64,000 nucleotides of DNA from assembly GCF_015182285.1 (NCBI RefSeq), contig NZ_PRDM01000002.1, forward strand, positions 558,001 through 622,000. Direction: 5' to 3'. Below are positions 54,756 to 64,000 of the stretch, piece after piece (the stretch's first letter is position 1; every line of letters begins with the position of its first letter). The notes under the pieces are model-generated. The model was given only the letters and a program-made list of their open reading frames with translations. It did not search any database and was not told the origin of the DNA. This DNA is from Flavobacterium hungaricum (GTDB lineage Bacteria; Bacteroidota; Bacteroidia; Flavobacteriales; Flavobacteriaceae). The position numbers and the translations under genes were made by a program.

Positions 54756-55178
54756 ATGAAAAGCATATTTTTAATAATTATTATATTTTCAGTCTTAAAT
54801 TGTAATGTGAAAAATGAAACTTTAAAATCTGATAATCAATATTTAGAGTTTTTTTACTTCAAAGGAAATAAACTTTTTCCTTTTAGACTTAATTGTAAAT
54901 CTATACGAAGCGAAATGTTTAGAGATGACGTAAAATATAAAAAAATAGAAGATGAAAAATACATTGAAAGATTCATAAAAGAATATGAAAAACTAAAAAT
55001 TGAAGAAAAGCAAAGTGAAATAGATGTGCGTATGCAAATAATTTTTCATAATGGAAAAATCACAGATACTATTTGCATGGGAAGTCATTTCGGTATCAAG
55101 ATTAATGGAGTAAGGAAAAATGATTCCAAATCTTTTTTATATTTAATTCAAGAAAAAATGTATGAATCTGAAAAATAG
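54756..55178 (+). CDS. Small lipoprotein, putative immunity-like
   Basis: 140 residues. MKSIFLIIIIFSVLNCNVKN is a lipoprotein signal with the lipid-bearing Cys at 16. The rest is charged (YIERFIKEYEKLKIEEKQSE, MQIIFHNGKITDTICMGSHF, IKINGVRKNDSKSF). It follows tip D by 12 bases. A periplasmic or outer-membrane lipoprotein could protect against a secreted toxin; that is inference. Family not recognised. Confidence 0.6.
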   Translation: MKSIFLIIIIFSVLNCNVKNETLKSDNQYLEFFYFKGNKLFPFRLNCKSIRSEMFRDDVKYKKIEDEKYIERFIKEYEKLKIEEKQSEIDVRMQIIFHNGKITDTICMGSHFGIKINGVRKNDSKSFLYLIQEKMYESEK

Positions 55179-55323
55179 ATAAAGGATTCAGGGTGTAGCT
55201 CTTTTGATCTTATTGTTCATTTAGATGAAAAGCTTACACAAAATCAATTCAATGTCGTACTTGATTTATAAGGGCTTTGCATAATGAAATAAAAAATATC
55301 AAGGTAAAATAGCGATAAATTTT

Positions 55324-55429
55324 AAACTTGATTATAAGTATGACGGTAAAGAACTGCAGGACGAACTCACAGGCAGATTCTCAAAATGCTAGTAGTCCAT
55401 ATAGAAATAAACACACAGCACCGCATTAA
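55324..55429 (+). pseudogene. Last displaced RHS core/tip fragment
   Basis: KLDYKYDGKELQDELTGRF matches the RHS core segment KYNGKELQDEL; a stop follows at 55390-55392. Another frame carries a tail, DSQNASSPYRNKHTAPH, to 55429. No partner gene follows, so it marks the end of the array. Confidence 0.6.
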
Positions 55430-55563
55430 TTTTTTTAAATTGGTTTTTTTTACAACGATTTCGTGAATTTATTTACGACTTTTTACTAAAACACGATAAA
55501 AATCACATTTTTTGTAACCAATGCCTAATATTTTTATAAGATGTAAATGTAACTTTTCATCTT

Positions 55564-56736
55564 ATGATACAAATAAACAAGTGGATAATTGCGATAGCGG
55601 GAATGCTTCTACAATTGTCAATAGGTTCTATATATGCGTATAGTGTATGGATCAACCCAATTCACACTTTAAACGGATGGGATAGTAACCAGTTAAAGCT
55701 TTCTTTTAGTCTGGCAATTTGTTTTTTGGGGCTTACCGCAGCATTTATGCAGCAATTTACCCGCCGGATAGGACCTAAAAATGCTGGATTGCTTGCCGCC
55801 TTATTTTTTGGACTCGGACTAGCGGGCAGCGGTTTTGCAATAGCAGAAAAATCACTTTTTTTATTTTATATCTTTTATGGAGTAATTAGCGGGATCGGTC
55901 TTGGATTCGGATACATTACTCCGGTTTCAATTGTTGTAAAATGGTTTCCAGAAAAACCCGGCTTTGCTGGAGGCTTGGTCATAATGTCTTTTGCTTTGGG
56001 ATCTATAATTGCCTCAGCAGCAATATTGCCGTTAGTGCATCTTTTTGGGGTCTCGTGCGCATTTTATGTGCTGGGAGCTTTTTATTTTTTGCTAATGACA
56101 ATGGGATCGTTGTGTTTGTCGGTACCCGCTTCTTCTGATGCCGTAAAAAGCATAAAACAAACTTCAATTCCATTAAAGGATTTATTAAAAGACAATCGGT
56201 TTTATAGTCTTTGGCTGATGCTTTTTTTAAATTCGACCTGCGGCATTGCGTTAATTTCAATTGCTGTGCCAATGGCAAAAGAAATAATTCATATCGATGA
56301 TCGGCAAGCGGTTCAGTTTGTTGCTTTAATTGGTTTTTTTAACGGATTTGGAAGATTGTTTTGGTCCAGTATGTCGGATAAAATTGGACGCTGGAACGTA
56401 TTTTTCCTCTTCTTTGCTTTAGGTGCCGTTTGTTTTATAATATTAAGTCAGGTAACGGCAGTACTTGTATTTCAAATTTTGGTTTTTATTATCATAAGCA
56501 CCTACGGCGGCGCTTTTGCAACAATGCCCGCTTTTGTCAAGGATATTTATGGAGCCGATAAAATGAGCACGCCATTTGGTTTTATACTTATCGCTTGGTC
56601 TGCCGCTGCTTTTGCAGGCCCTTTTCTCATTTCTTTTCTTAAGGACTATACGCTGATTTTTTACTTTTTTGGAGGAATATTAGCTGCAACATCGGTATTT
56701 TGTGTATTAATAAAATCGAAAGTATTTCGTCGATAA
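55564..56736 (+). CDS. MFS transporter, oxalate/formate antiporter (OFA) family
   Basis: 390 residues, 12 membrane helices. QLSIGSIYAYSVWINP, GLGFGYITPVSIVVKWFPEK and GGAFATMPAFVKDIYG are OFA-family segments. Members exchange oxalate, formate, lactate or other monocarboxylates. Standing 109 bases before pflB, it is a good candidate for export of formate or uptake of pyruvate, but the substrate is not proven. Confidence 0.85.
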   Translation: MIQINKWIIAIAGMLLQLSIGSIYAYSVWINPIHTLNGWDSNQLKLSFSLAICFLGLTAAFMQQFTRRIGPKNAGLLAALFFGLGLAGSGFAIAEKSLFLFYIFYGVISGIGLGFGYITPVSIVVKWFPEKPGFAGGLVIMSFALGSIIASAAILPLVHLFGVSCAFYVLGAFYFLLMTMGSLCLSVPASSDAVKSIKQTSIPLKDLLKDNRFYSLWLMLFLNSTCGIALISIAVPMAKEIIHIDDRQAVQFVALIGFFNGFGRLFWSSMSDKIGRWNVFFLFFALGAVCFIILSQVTAVLVFQILVFIIISTYGGAFATMPAFVKDIYGADKMSTPFGFILIAWSAAAFAGPFLISFLKDYTLIFYFFGGILAATSVFCVLIKSKVFRR

Positions 56737-56845
56737 CGATTGCGTTTTATTTTTAAAAAACCCTGATTTACTGATTATTATCATATTATTTTGGCGTAAT
56801 ATTCATGAAATTTGTGTAAGATAAATCTATTAAACTAATTGAATT

Positions 56846-59080
56846 ATGAATGCAAGTATCGAAAAAACCGTATTTACATTTGGCAGATGGAAAACGTCAT
56901 TAAATGTTCAGGATTTTGTAATAAAAAACAGCACCTCTTATCTTGGAGATGCATCTTTTTTAACCGGACCTTCGGTAAAGACAACAAAGTTGTGGGATAT
57001 CTGTAAAGAAACTTTATTAAAAGAAAGAGCCAATAACGGATGTCTGGCAATCGATGTTGAAACGATATCTTCTATAAATGCTTTTAAACCAGGATATATT
57101 AATAAAGAAAATGAAGTTATTGTAGGATTACAAACCGATCAGCTTCTTAAAAGAGCCATGAAACCTTTTGGAGGTATTAAATTGGTAGAGTCTGCCGTAA
57201 AAGAAAGAGGATTACAAGTTTCTGACCGTGTTATTGATATTTTTAAATATGCTAAAAATCATAATGAGAAAGTCTTTGATGCTTATGATAAAGAAATTAG
57301 AGAGTATCGTTCTAAGCATATCCTGACCGGTTTACCAGATAACTACGCACGCGGCCGTATAATTGGCGATTTCAGACGTGTTGCATTGTATGGAGTAAAC
57401 CAGCTTATTGAATTTAAAAAAGAAGATTACAATAAAGTTTCGGGTTCAATGACCGAACATAAAGTGCGACTGCGCGAAGAAATCTCAAGTCAAATCAGTG
57501 CGTTAAAAGACATGCTGCAAATGGCAGAAGCTTACGGCTTTGATATTTCGCTTCCTGCAGAAAATGCCAGAGAAGCAGTGCAATGGGTTTATTTTGCCTA
57601 TTTAGCTGCAGTTAAAGAACAGGATGGAGCCGCAATGTCATTGGGCAACGTGTCGTCTTTTCTTGATATTTATATAGAAAGAGATTTAGCAGAGGGTCTA
57701 ATTACAGAATCTGAGGCACAAGAATTGGTCGATCAATTTGTGATGAAGCTTCGAATGGTTCGTCATTTAAGACCAGGAGCTTATGATGAAATATTTGGAG
57801 GCGATCCTACTTGGGTTACAGAATGTATCGGCGGTATGTTTAATAACGGAAAAACAAAAGTGACCAAAACATCATTTAGATTTCTTCAAACCTTGTACAA
57901 TCTGGGAGCATCTCCAGAACCCAATCTAACGGTTTTATGGTCTGAAAAACTGCCGGAAGGATTTAAAAAATTCTGTGCACAAGTTTCTATAGATACATCT
58001 TCAATTCAATATGAAAACGATGATCTAATGAGAACCGAAAGAGGTTCTGATGATTATGGTATTGCCTGCTGTGTATCCCACCAGGAAATAGGGAAATCGA
58101 TTCAGCATTTTGGAGCTAGAGCCAATTTGCCAAAAGCCCTTCTGATTGCCTTAAATGGCGGAAAAGAAGAAAGAGGCGGTGCATTGATAATGAATGATAT
58201 CCCGAAAATTACCGATGAGGTATTAGATTACAATGTGGTAAGTAATGTTTTTAAACGCACTTTAAAAGAATTAGCTCGAGTATATGCTAAATCAATGTAT
58301 ATTATTCATTATATGCATGATAAATACTATTACGAAAGAGCACAAATGGCACTTATAGACTCAGATCCGCATATTGATATTGCTTATGGCGCTGCTGGAA
58401 TTTCGATTATTGCAGATTCCTTATCAGCAATAAAATATGCTAAAGTAAGACCTATCAGAAATGAAAAAGGTCTTACGGTAGACTTTAAAATAGAAGGTGA
58501 TTATCCGAAGTTTGGTAATGACGATGATCGAGTGGATGAAATAGCTAAAGAAATCACCTCTTTTTTTATTAAAGAGCTTAGAAAGCACGAAACGTATAAA
58601 AATGCGACACCAACCCTTTCTTTACTAACTATTACGTCAAATGTTATGTACGGAACCAATACAGGTGCCACACCAGACGGACGTAAAGATGGAGAATCTT
58701 TTGCACCAGGGGCAAACCCAATGCATGGGCGTGATTGCAGCGGAGCGATTGCTTCTTTAAATTCTGTGGCAAAACTTGAATACAAAGATGCTCAGGACGG
58801 TATTTCAAATACATTTTCTATGATTCCGCAGTCATTAGGAGATACAAGACAAGAACAGGTTAGCAATTTAGTGGGAGTCTTAAGCGGATACTTCAAACAA
58901 ATGGCGCATCACTTAAATGTTAATGTATTAAACCGCGAAACGCTTCAGGATGCTTACGAACATCCCGAAAAACATCCGCAGTTAACAATTAGAGTATCTG
59001 GTTATGCGGTAAATTTCACCAGATTATCAAGAGCGCATCAGTTAGAAGTGATAGCGCGTACTTTCCACGAGGCTATGTAA
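56846..59080 (+). CDS. pflB: Formate C-acetyltransferase (pyruvate formate-lyase)
   Basis: 744 residues. A glycyl-radical enzyme that splits pyruvate and CoA into acetyl-CoA and formate without oxygen. [11 protein letters not shown] near 408 carries the adjacent catalytic Cys pair and [13 protein letters not shown] near the C-terminus the radical Gly. Its activase is encoded 77 bases downstream after a terminator. It indicates a fermentative or oxygen-limited side to the metabolism of an otherwise respiratory type of bacterium. Confidence 0.96.
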   Translation: MNASIEKTVFTFGRWKTSLNVQDFVIKNSTSYLGDASFLTGPSVKTTKLWDICKETLLKERANNGCLAIDVETISSINAFKPGYINKENEVIVGLQTDQLLKRAMKPFGGIKLVESAVKERGLQVSDRVIDIFKYAKNHNEKVFDAYDKEIREYRSKHILTGLPDNYARGRIIGDFRRVALYGVNQLIEFKKEDYNKVSGSMTEHKVRLREEISSQISALKDMLQMAEAYGFDISLPAENAREAVQWVYFAYLAAVKEQDGAAMSLGNVSSFLDIYIERDLAEGLITESEAQELVDQFVMKLRMVRHLRPGAYDEIFGGDPTWVTECIGGMFNNGKTKVTKTSFRFLQTLYNLGASPEPNLTVLWSEKLPEGFKKFCAQVSIDTSSIQYENDDLMRTERGSDDYGIACCVSHQEIGKSIQHFGARANLPKALLIALNGGKEERGGALIMNDIPKITDEVLDYNVVSNVFKRTLKELARVYAKSMYIIHYMHDKYYYERAQMALIDSDPHIDIAYGAAGISIIADSLSAIKYAKVRPIRNEKGLTVDFKIEGDYPKFGNDDDRVDEIAKEITSFFIKELRKHETYKNATPTLSLLTITSNVMYGTNTGATPDGRKDGESFAPGANPMHGRDCSGAIASLNSVAKLEYKDAQDGISNTFSMIPQSLGDTRQEQVSNLVGVLSGYFKQMAHHLNVNVLNRETLQDAYEHPEKHPQLTIRVSGYAVNFTRLSRAHQLEVIARTFHEAM

Positions 59081-59102
59081 TTCAAGAATTGTGGTAAAGT
59101 CA

Positions 59103-59137
59103 AAAAAGGCTGGCTGTAGTTGGCCGGCCTTTTTTTA
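59103..59137 (+). terminator. Terminator between pflB and pflA
   Basis: AAGGCTGGC pairs with GCCGGCCTT with one G-U pair, followed by seven T. It may lower pflA expression relative to pflB. Confidence 0.8.
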
Positions 59138-59157
59138 TTATTTAAAAATTAAAAGTT

Positions 59158-59940
59158 ATGAATAAGCAATCCTCAGATATTGAGCTTCTTAAGTTGAATA
59201 TTTTTAATCCGGATCAATTAAAAATACATTCTCTTGAAACTTTTGGAACCCATGACGGTCCAGGAATAAGAATGGTAGTATTTGTACAGGGATGCCAGTT
59301 TAAGTGTCTGTATTGCCAAAATCCTGATTCTATTGATGTCAAAGGAGGAACCTTTATAAAAATAGAAGAACTGGTTCAAAAAGCAGTACGTCAAAAAAAT
59401 TATTTTGGAGCAGCGGGAGGCGTTACCGTTTCGGGAGGCGAACCCTTACTGCAAAGAAATAAATTGATTCATTTTTTTAAATTACTGCACGAGCAGGGAA
59501 TTAATACCTGTCTGGATACTAATGGAAGATTGAACAATCATGAAGCTCAGGAACTTTTTGATCATACCGATATTTTATTATTGGATGTAAAACATATCAA
59601 TGATGACATACACCGCAAATTGACAGGTTTGACCAATAAAAATACTTTAGAAGTTGCTGCCTACCGTGAGTCAACAGGGAAAACGATGTGGCTGAGATAT
59701 GTGCTGGTTCCAGAATGGACAGATCAGCCGGAATATTTAGAAGAATGGGCAAATTATTTTTCGAATTATAAAACGGTAGAACGTGTTGAAATTATTCCTT
59801 TTCATCAACTTGGCGCACATAAATGGGAAGGTCTCAACAGGCCTTATCTGCTTAAAGATGCTTTACCTCCAACTACAGAAAGCAAGGCAGCTGCATTTAA
59901 AATCTTTAGTAAGTATTTTAAAAATGTAGTGCTTAAATAA
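59158..59940 (+). CDS. pflA: Pyruvate formate-lyase activating enzyme
   Basis: 260 residues, radical SAM enzyme that installs the glycyl radical in PflB. GCQFKCLYCQNPDS near 53 carries the three Cys (CxxxCxxC) of the [4Fe-4S] cluster, and VTVSGGEPLLQ follows as the SAM-binding motif. LDVKHIND and LRYVLVPEWTD are also typical. It needs strict oxygen limitation to work. Confidence 0.95.
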   Translation: MNKQSSDIELLKLNIFNPDQLKIHSLETFGTHDGPGIRMVVFVQGCQFKCLYCQNPDSIDVKGGTFIKIEELVQKAVRQKNYFGAAGGVTVSGGEPLLQRNKLIHFFKLLHEQGINTCLDTNGRLNNHEAQELFDHTDILLLDVKHINDDIHRKLTGLTNKNTLEVAAYRESTGKTMWLRYVLVPEWTDQPEYLEEWANYFSNYKTVERVEIIPFHQLGAHKWEGLNRPYLLKDALPPTTESKAAAFKIFSKYFKNVVLK

Positions 59941-60052
59941 TTAAAGGTTTCCAAAAGTAGATTTTTCGTATTTCTATTTTAAAAACGCAATAACAATTGT
60001 AAACTAAAAGTATCGTTTTTGTTCATTTTTATTAAAAACATATCTATTTCTG

Positions 60053-60060
60053 TATCTTTG
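60053..60060 (+). promoter_or_regulatory. -7 box of the dGTPase gene
   Basis: TATCTTTG fits TAnnTTTG exactly. With transcription starting a few bases later, the in-frame ATG at 60062 would lie at or before the RNA start, which favours the ATG at 60086. No -33 box at good spacing. Confidence 0.5.
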
Positions 60061-60085
60061 GATGAAAAATTGGAAATACTATAAA

Positions 60086-61435
60086 ATGAACTGGGAACAA
60101 CTTTTATCACTAAAACGACAAGGAGACACAAGCAAAAGATTACGTGCAGAACAAGATGATACCCGATTAGGATTTGAGGTAGATTATGATCGAATTATAT
60201 TTTCGGCCGCTTTTAGATCTTTACAAGATAAAACCCAGGTTATTCCGCTTTCTAAAACAGATTTCGTTCATACGCGCTTAACACACAGTTTAGAGGTTTC
60301 GGTTGTAGGGCGTTCGCTTGGACGTTTAGTTGGAAAAAAAATTATTGAAAAATATCCTTACTTACAAGAAGTTCATGGTTATCATATGAACGATTTTGGA
60401 GCAATTGTTGCCGCCGCTTCTTTGGCGCACGATATAGGAAATCCGCCTTTTGGACATTCTGGAGAAAAAGCGATCGGCGAATACTTTTCTATCGGAAACG
60501 GACAAAAATATAAAGACCAGCTTACCGATAAACAATGGCAGGATTTAATTGATTTTGAAGGAAATGCCAACGGATTTTCGGTTCTTACCGCAAGCCGTCC
60601 GGGAATCGAGGGAGGGCTTCGAATTTCATATGCCACTTTGGGGGCTTTTATGAAATACCCAAAAGAAAGCCTTCCGAAAAAACCAACAAAAAATATAGCG
60701 GATAAAAAATACGGTTTCTTTCAGTCTGATAAAACGTTTTTTGAAGAAGTAGCCCAAGATATGGGAATGATCCCTAATAAATCGGGAGGAGATATTGGTT
60801 TTGAAAGACATCCGTTAGCTTATTTGGTTGAGGCGGCAGATGATATCTGTTATACCATCATCGATTTTGAAGACGGAATAAATTTAGGTTTGGTTTCTGA
60901 GGATTATGCTTTAGAATATTTGATTAATCTGGTAAAAGGCAGTCATTACTGGAAAGAAAAATACCAAAACCTGTCGACCAAAGAAGATCGTATCAGTTAT
61001 TTGCGAGCCTTAGCAATTGGAACTTTGATTAATGATGCTGTAGATGTTTTTATTGAAAATGAAGAAGCAATTCTGGCAGGAAAATTTCCGTTTGCCTTGA
61101 CCGATAAAAGTAAATACAAAGCGCAGATTGATGACATTATAAAATTAAGCGTAGATAAAATCTATCAGAGCCGTGAAGTGGTAGAGAAAGAAATTGTAGG
61201 TTATCAGATTATTCAAACACTGCTGGATAAATTTATCACAGCCTTTAATAATAAATACGAAGAAACAGCTTCAAACTACGATAAATTGATTTTAAAAATG
61301 CTGCCAGAAAAACATCATTTAGAGAAAACCAACTTATACGACCGTTTATTGCACATTTGCCATTACGTTTCACTCTTAACTGATGGAAACGCCTTAGAAT
61401 TATTTGAAACGATTAACGGCAGAAAAAAGAATTAA
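60086..61435 (+). CDS. dgt: dGTP triphosphohydrolase
   Basis: 449 residues from ATG 60086. HD-domain enzyme that cleaves dGTP to deoxyguanosine and triphosphate. FRSLQDKTQVIPL, RLTHSLEVSVVGRSLG and LAHDIGNPPFGHSGE give the metal-binding H...HD...D set and are intact. The start was chosen because MNWEQLLSLKR matches typical Dgt N-termini and lies after the -7 box. A perfect palindromic terminator follows. Confidence 0.92.
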   Translation: MNWEQLLSLKRQGDTSKRLRAEQDDTRLGFEVDYDRIIFSAAFRSLQDKTQVIPLSKTDFVHTRLTHSLEVSVVGRSLGRLVGKKIIEKYPYLQEVHGYHMNDFGAIVAAASLAHDIGNPPFGHSGEKAIGEYFSIGNGQKYKDQLTDKQWQDLIDFEGNANGFSVLTASRPGIEGGLRISYATLGAFMKYPKESLPKKPTKNIADKKYGFFQSDKTFFEEVAQDMGMIPNKSGGDIGFERHPLAYLVEAADDICYTIIDFEDGINLGLVSEDYALEYLINLVKGSHYWKEKYQNLSTKEDRISYLRALAIGTLINDAVDVFIENEEAILAGKFPFALTDKSKYKAQIDDIIKLSVDKIYQSREVVEKEIVGYQIIQTLLDKFITAFNNKYEETASNYDKLILKMLPEKHHLEKTNLYDRLLHICHYVSLLTDGNALELFETINGRKKN

Positions 61436-61458
61436 TTCGGTTGAATAGTACTAAAAAG

Positions 61459-61496
61459 AAAACATCCCATAAACTAGTTTATGGGATGTTTTTAAT
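61459..61496. terminator. Bidirectional terminator between dgt and the DUF3078 gene
   Basis: AACATCCCATAAACTA and TAGTTTATGGGATGTT (one shared centre) form a perfect palindrome with A and T runs outside. Confidence 0.9.
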
Positions 61497-61512
61497 TATA
61501 ATCGTTGTGCAA

Positions 61513-62514
61513 TTATTGAAAAGCGTATACCAGACCAACACCTAAAACTTGTCTCAACTGCATTCTAGGTCCGTCGTTTACTTGCGATTTTGTTCCAGTT
61601 GTGGGATCAACAACATCTTTTTTGGTTTTAATATCGTCGTCATAAACCAAATGCACGCCGATATTGGCTTTTACATACGCATTAACCACAAGATCTAAAC
61701 GGGTATCGTAATCAATATCGACATTTCCGAATTTGTTCAGATAGTCGGTGTAAAGACTTAATCTGTTTTCATAAAAAACGTTTTTATAGATTTCGCTTTT
61801 CATGTAGCCAGTAAAAAGAATACCAAATTCGGCTTTTACTTTCTGTCCTTCTTCAATTAGAATCTGCGTATTAGGATCTAAAGGATCTGCCATGTAAACG
61901 GCTTTTTTAACCCCGAAAGCTCCCTGATTGGCTAAGTTCTGATCTAAAACTAAAGTAGTCTTTAACGTAATAGGAGAGAAATAAAAAGTTCTGTTTTTCT
62001 TTTTGTTCGAATTCTCAGCTCCAGCTCCCAGGAAAATATAAGCAGGAGCAAAAGGTTTAGAGATTGCTACATCTCGGTTGGGATAATTGTAACCGTTTGT
62101 AAACTGCGTGTTGAAATTAAGCTTTGCAGAGTAAAACCAATTTGAAATAGTATCTCTTCTATAGCCGTATGTTGAGTTAAACTGCACTGCATCGTCTGTT
62201 TTTCTTAATTCGATTCCGTCTTGTTTATTTAAACCATATTTAACAATAAGTTCGTTTGCCCACTTATTGTTCTCTTTCAAGTAAGTTCTGTTAAACTCGC
62301 CCTTAAACAAACCCGAAATAGAACTTGTTCCCCCGGCACTCCAATTGACAAAAGCAATTTCGGAAATATCAAAACCAAGCTGATTCTTTTTTAACCAGTT
62401 AGAAGGCGCTTTAGGCACTTGATTAGGACTCAAAGTAGTTTGTATAATCTGGGCAAAGTTATTAGAAGTACACAAAAGCAGTAATAGCAAAAGGGTAGAA
62501 CGCAATAAATTCAT
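61513..62514 (-). CDS. DUF3078 family protein, exported
   Basis: 333 residues from ATG 62514, which gives a clean signal peptide (MNLLRSTLLLLLLLCTSNNF, then AQ); an upstream in-frame ATG at 62544 would place a hydrophilic tail before it. The body is strand-rich with SEIAFVNWSAGGTSSISG and YGYRRDTISNWFYSAKLNFN, as in DUF3078 outer-membrane proteins of Bacteroidota. It ends VLGVGLVYAFQ with an aromatic near the terminus, as in barrels. It follows dxs by 35 bases, so co-transcription is likely. Function unknown. Confidence 0.8.
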   Translation of the reverse strand: MNLLRSTLLLLLLLCTSNNFAQIIQTTLSPNQVPKAPSNWLKKNQLGFDISEIAFVNWSAGGTSSISGLFKGEFNRTYLKENNKWANELIVKYGLNKQDGIELRKTDDAVQFNSTYGYRRDTISNWFYSAKLNFNTQFTNGYNYPNRDVAISKPFAPAYIFLGAGAENSNKKKNRTFYFSPITLKTTLVLDQNLANQGAFGVKKAVYMADPLDPNTQILIEEGQKVKAEFGILFTGYMKSEIYKNVFYENRLSLYTDYLNKFGNVDIDYDTRLDLVVNAYVKANIGVHLVYDDDIKTKKDVVDPTTGTKSQVNDGPRMQLRQVLGVGLVYAFQ

Positions 62515-62549
62515 TATGGTAATTTTAATATTTTGGTGGTGCAAAATAC

Positions 62550-64000
62550 TTATTTTGCACCGTTAGAAAAAAGATTTATTAAACTTTTAACGTCAATTTT
62601 ACACAATTGTTGTAATTGTTCTACAGTTCCCTGTTCAATAAAATGATCGGGAATACCTAGATTTTTGATGTTATTTTTATAATTAGAAGCAGCAGCAAAT
62701 TCTAAAACAGCACTGCCAAAACCCCCGTTCACAACACCGTCTTCTATGGTAATAATGGTATCAAATTTTGAAAATATTTCATGTAATGTTTTGATATCTA
62801 GTGGTTTGATAAAAGAAAAGTCATAATGCGCTATGGTTTCAGAATTTAGACATTCCTGAAGAGCCAAAATTACATTATTACCGATTGTTCCTGTTGATAA
62901 AACAGCCGTTTTAGTGCCGTTTTTTAAGCAGTCTGCCTTGCCGATTTCAATGGGTTGGTAGTGTCCGAAATTTTTTACTTCCCAATCAGGAATAACGCCT
63001 CTTCCTCTCGGGTAACGAATCGCGATCGGATGATTTAATCCAGTTTGTACGGTATACAAAATGTTTTGCAGCGCAATTTCATTAATCGGCGCATAGATTA
63101 TCATGTTCGGAATTAATCTCAAATATGCAATGTCAAAAACACCGTGATGTGTGGCACCGTCTTCGCCGACTAATCCCGCGCGGTCTAAGCAAAAGACAAC
63201 AGGAAGATCTTGCAGTGCGACATCATGAATGACCTGATCATAAGCACGCTGTAAAAAAGTAGAATAGATATTGCAATACACAATCATACCCTGTGTTGCC
63301 ATTCCGGCAGCAAGTGTTACTGCATGCTGTTCTGCAATACCCACATCAAAAGCGCGATCTGGAATTTCGTCCATCATAAATTTCAACGAACTTCCAGAAG
63401 GCATCGCAGGCGTGATTCCGATAATTTTTTGATTCTTTTTGGCTAAATCTAAAATGGTCAAGCCAAAAACATCCTGATATTTTGGAGGAAGGTTTTCTTC
63501 TGATTTTAAATGAATTTCTCCCGTCGAAGCATCAAATTTTCCCGGCGCATGATATTTTACCTGATTCTCTTCGGCTTGCTGCAGTCCTTTGCCTTTGGTA
63601 GTTACAATATGAAGGAATTTTGGGCCTTTTATCTTTTTTAATCGATTTAATTCTTTGAGTAAAGTCGGAAAATCATGTCCGTCAATTGGTCCAGAATAAT
63701 CAAAATTCAACGATTTTATAATATTATTCTGTTTTGGATTTTTGCCGTTTTTTACCGCAGTAAGATACTTTTTCAACGCGCCGACACTTGGGTCAATTCC
63801 GATCGCATTATCATTCAAAATAACCAAAATATTAGCATCGGTAACTCCAGCATGATTTAAGCCTTCAAAAGCCATTCCGCTGGCAATAGAAGCATCGCCG
63901 ATAACTGCAATATGTTCTTTGTTTAAATCTCCTTTTAACTTAGAAGCAATCGCCATTCCTAAAGCTGCCGAAATAGAAGTCGACGAATGCCCGACACCAA
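62550..64000 (-). CDS. dxs: 1-deoxy-D-xylulose-5-phosphate synthase (5' end outside the window)
   Basis: The frame stays open to the window edge, and the first visible residues GVGHSSTSISAALGMAIASK match the Dxs thiamine-binding region, so the start lies beyond 64000. About 483 residues are visible. GDASIASGMAFEGLNHAG holds the thiamine-metal site, DRAGLVGEDGATHHGVFD and YPRGRG lie in the later domains, and IEDGVVNGGFGSAV is near the end. Dxs joins pyruvate and glyceraldehyde 3-phosphate as the first step of the MEP isoprenoid route. Confidence 0.97.
   Translation of the reverse strand, partial: GVGHSSTSISAALGMAIASKLKGDLNKEHIAVIGDASIASGMAFEGLNHAGVTDANILVILNDNAIGIDPSVGALKKYLTAVKNGKNPKQNNIIKSLNFDYSGPIDGHDFPTLLKELNRLKKIKGPKFLHIVTTKGKGLQQAEENQVKYHAPGKFDASTGEIHLKSEENLPPKYQDVFGLTILDLAKKNQKIIGITPAMPSGSSLKFMMDEIPDRAFDVGIAEQHAVTLAAGMATQGMIVYCNIYSTFLQRAYDQVIHDVALQDLPVVFCLDRAGLVGEDGATHHGVFDIAYLRLIPNMIIYAPINEIALQNILYTVQTGLNHPIAIRYPRGRGVIPDWEVKNFGHYQPIEIGKADCLKNGTKTAVLSTGTIGNNVILALQECLNSETIAHYDFSFIKPLDIKTLHEIFSKFDTIITIEDGVVNGGFGSAVLEFAAASNYKNNIKNLGIPDHFIEQGTVEQLQQLCKIDVKSLINLFSNGAK

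Overview
The window looks like a chromosome segment of a Flavobacterium-type bacterium (Flavobacteriaceae, Bacteroidota). The DNA is AT-rich. Several promoters fit the Bacteroidota form TTTG, about 20 bases, TAnnTTTG. There is a gliding-motility gldA, a protein with a type IX secretion sorting tail, a DUF3078 protein, and many short hairpin repeats of the kind seen between genes in this group. No tRNA, rRNA, CRISPR array or insertion-sequence transposase was seen.

Bases 1-31,800 are mostly one sulfur/methionine regulon. After an M28 peptidase come metK (minus strand) and, divergent from it, a leader region with two consecutive Met/Cys-rich leader peptides, each followed by an intrinsic terminator, then a small frameshifted ORF and metY. 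A homoserine dehydrogenase-like pseudoenzyme follows, then a second leader region of the same design (two leader peptides, two terminators, one small ORF). A SAM-I (S-box) riboswitch then precedes metX-thrA, followed by an OsmC protein and metZ. An RDD protein and an Rrf2 regulator lead to the sulfate assimilation run: TauE/SafE exporter, cysH, cysD, cysN, a sulfite reductase with a C-terminal helical extension, cobA, a siroheme dehydrogenase/chelatase and a ferredoxin-NADP reductase. A second SAM-I riboswitch precedes a split methionine synthase (homocysteine domain and cobalamin part as separate genes) and metF. So sulfide, the homoserine skeleton and the methyl group are all supplied from this stretch. 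It appears to be controlled by ribosome-mediated attenuation sensing Met/Cys-tRNA, by SAM riboswitches (SAM-I twice and a SAM-II-like element before metK), and perhaps by the Rrf2 repressor.

Bases 32,000-40,560 hold a methyltransferase, a DAACS transporter, a PLP decarboxylase, a TonB-dependent receptor broken by one frameshift, gldA, and two tandem outer-membrane beta-barrel paralogues.

Bases 40,860-55,430 are an accessory region: a type IX secreted repeat protein, two ~1,175-residue secreted YD/RHS proteins, then an AT-rich array. In the array, short pieces of the RHS core and C-terminal tip alternate with small membrane or lipoprotein genes. The two full tip-gene junctions are 2 bases apart, and most others are within 13 bases. 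This is the layout of a polymorphic toxin-immunity array with displaced tips, many of them decayed.

Bases 55,560-64,000 carry an OFA-family transporter with pyruvate formate-lyase and its activase, a dGTPase, a DUF3078 protein and most of dxs (cut by the window edge).

At least four frameshifts lie at or next to homopolymer runs, so sequencing error must be excluded before they are treated as biology.
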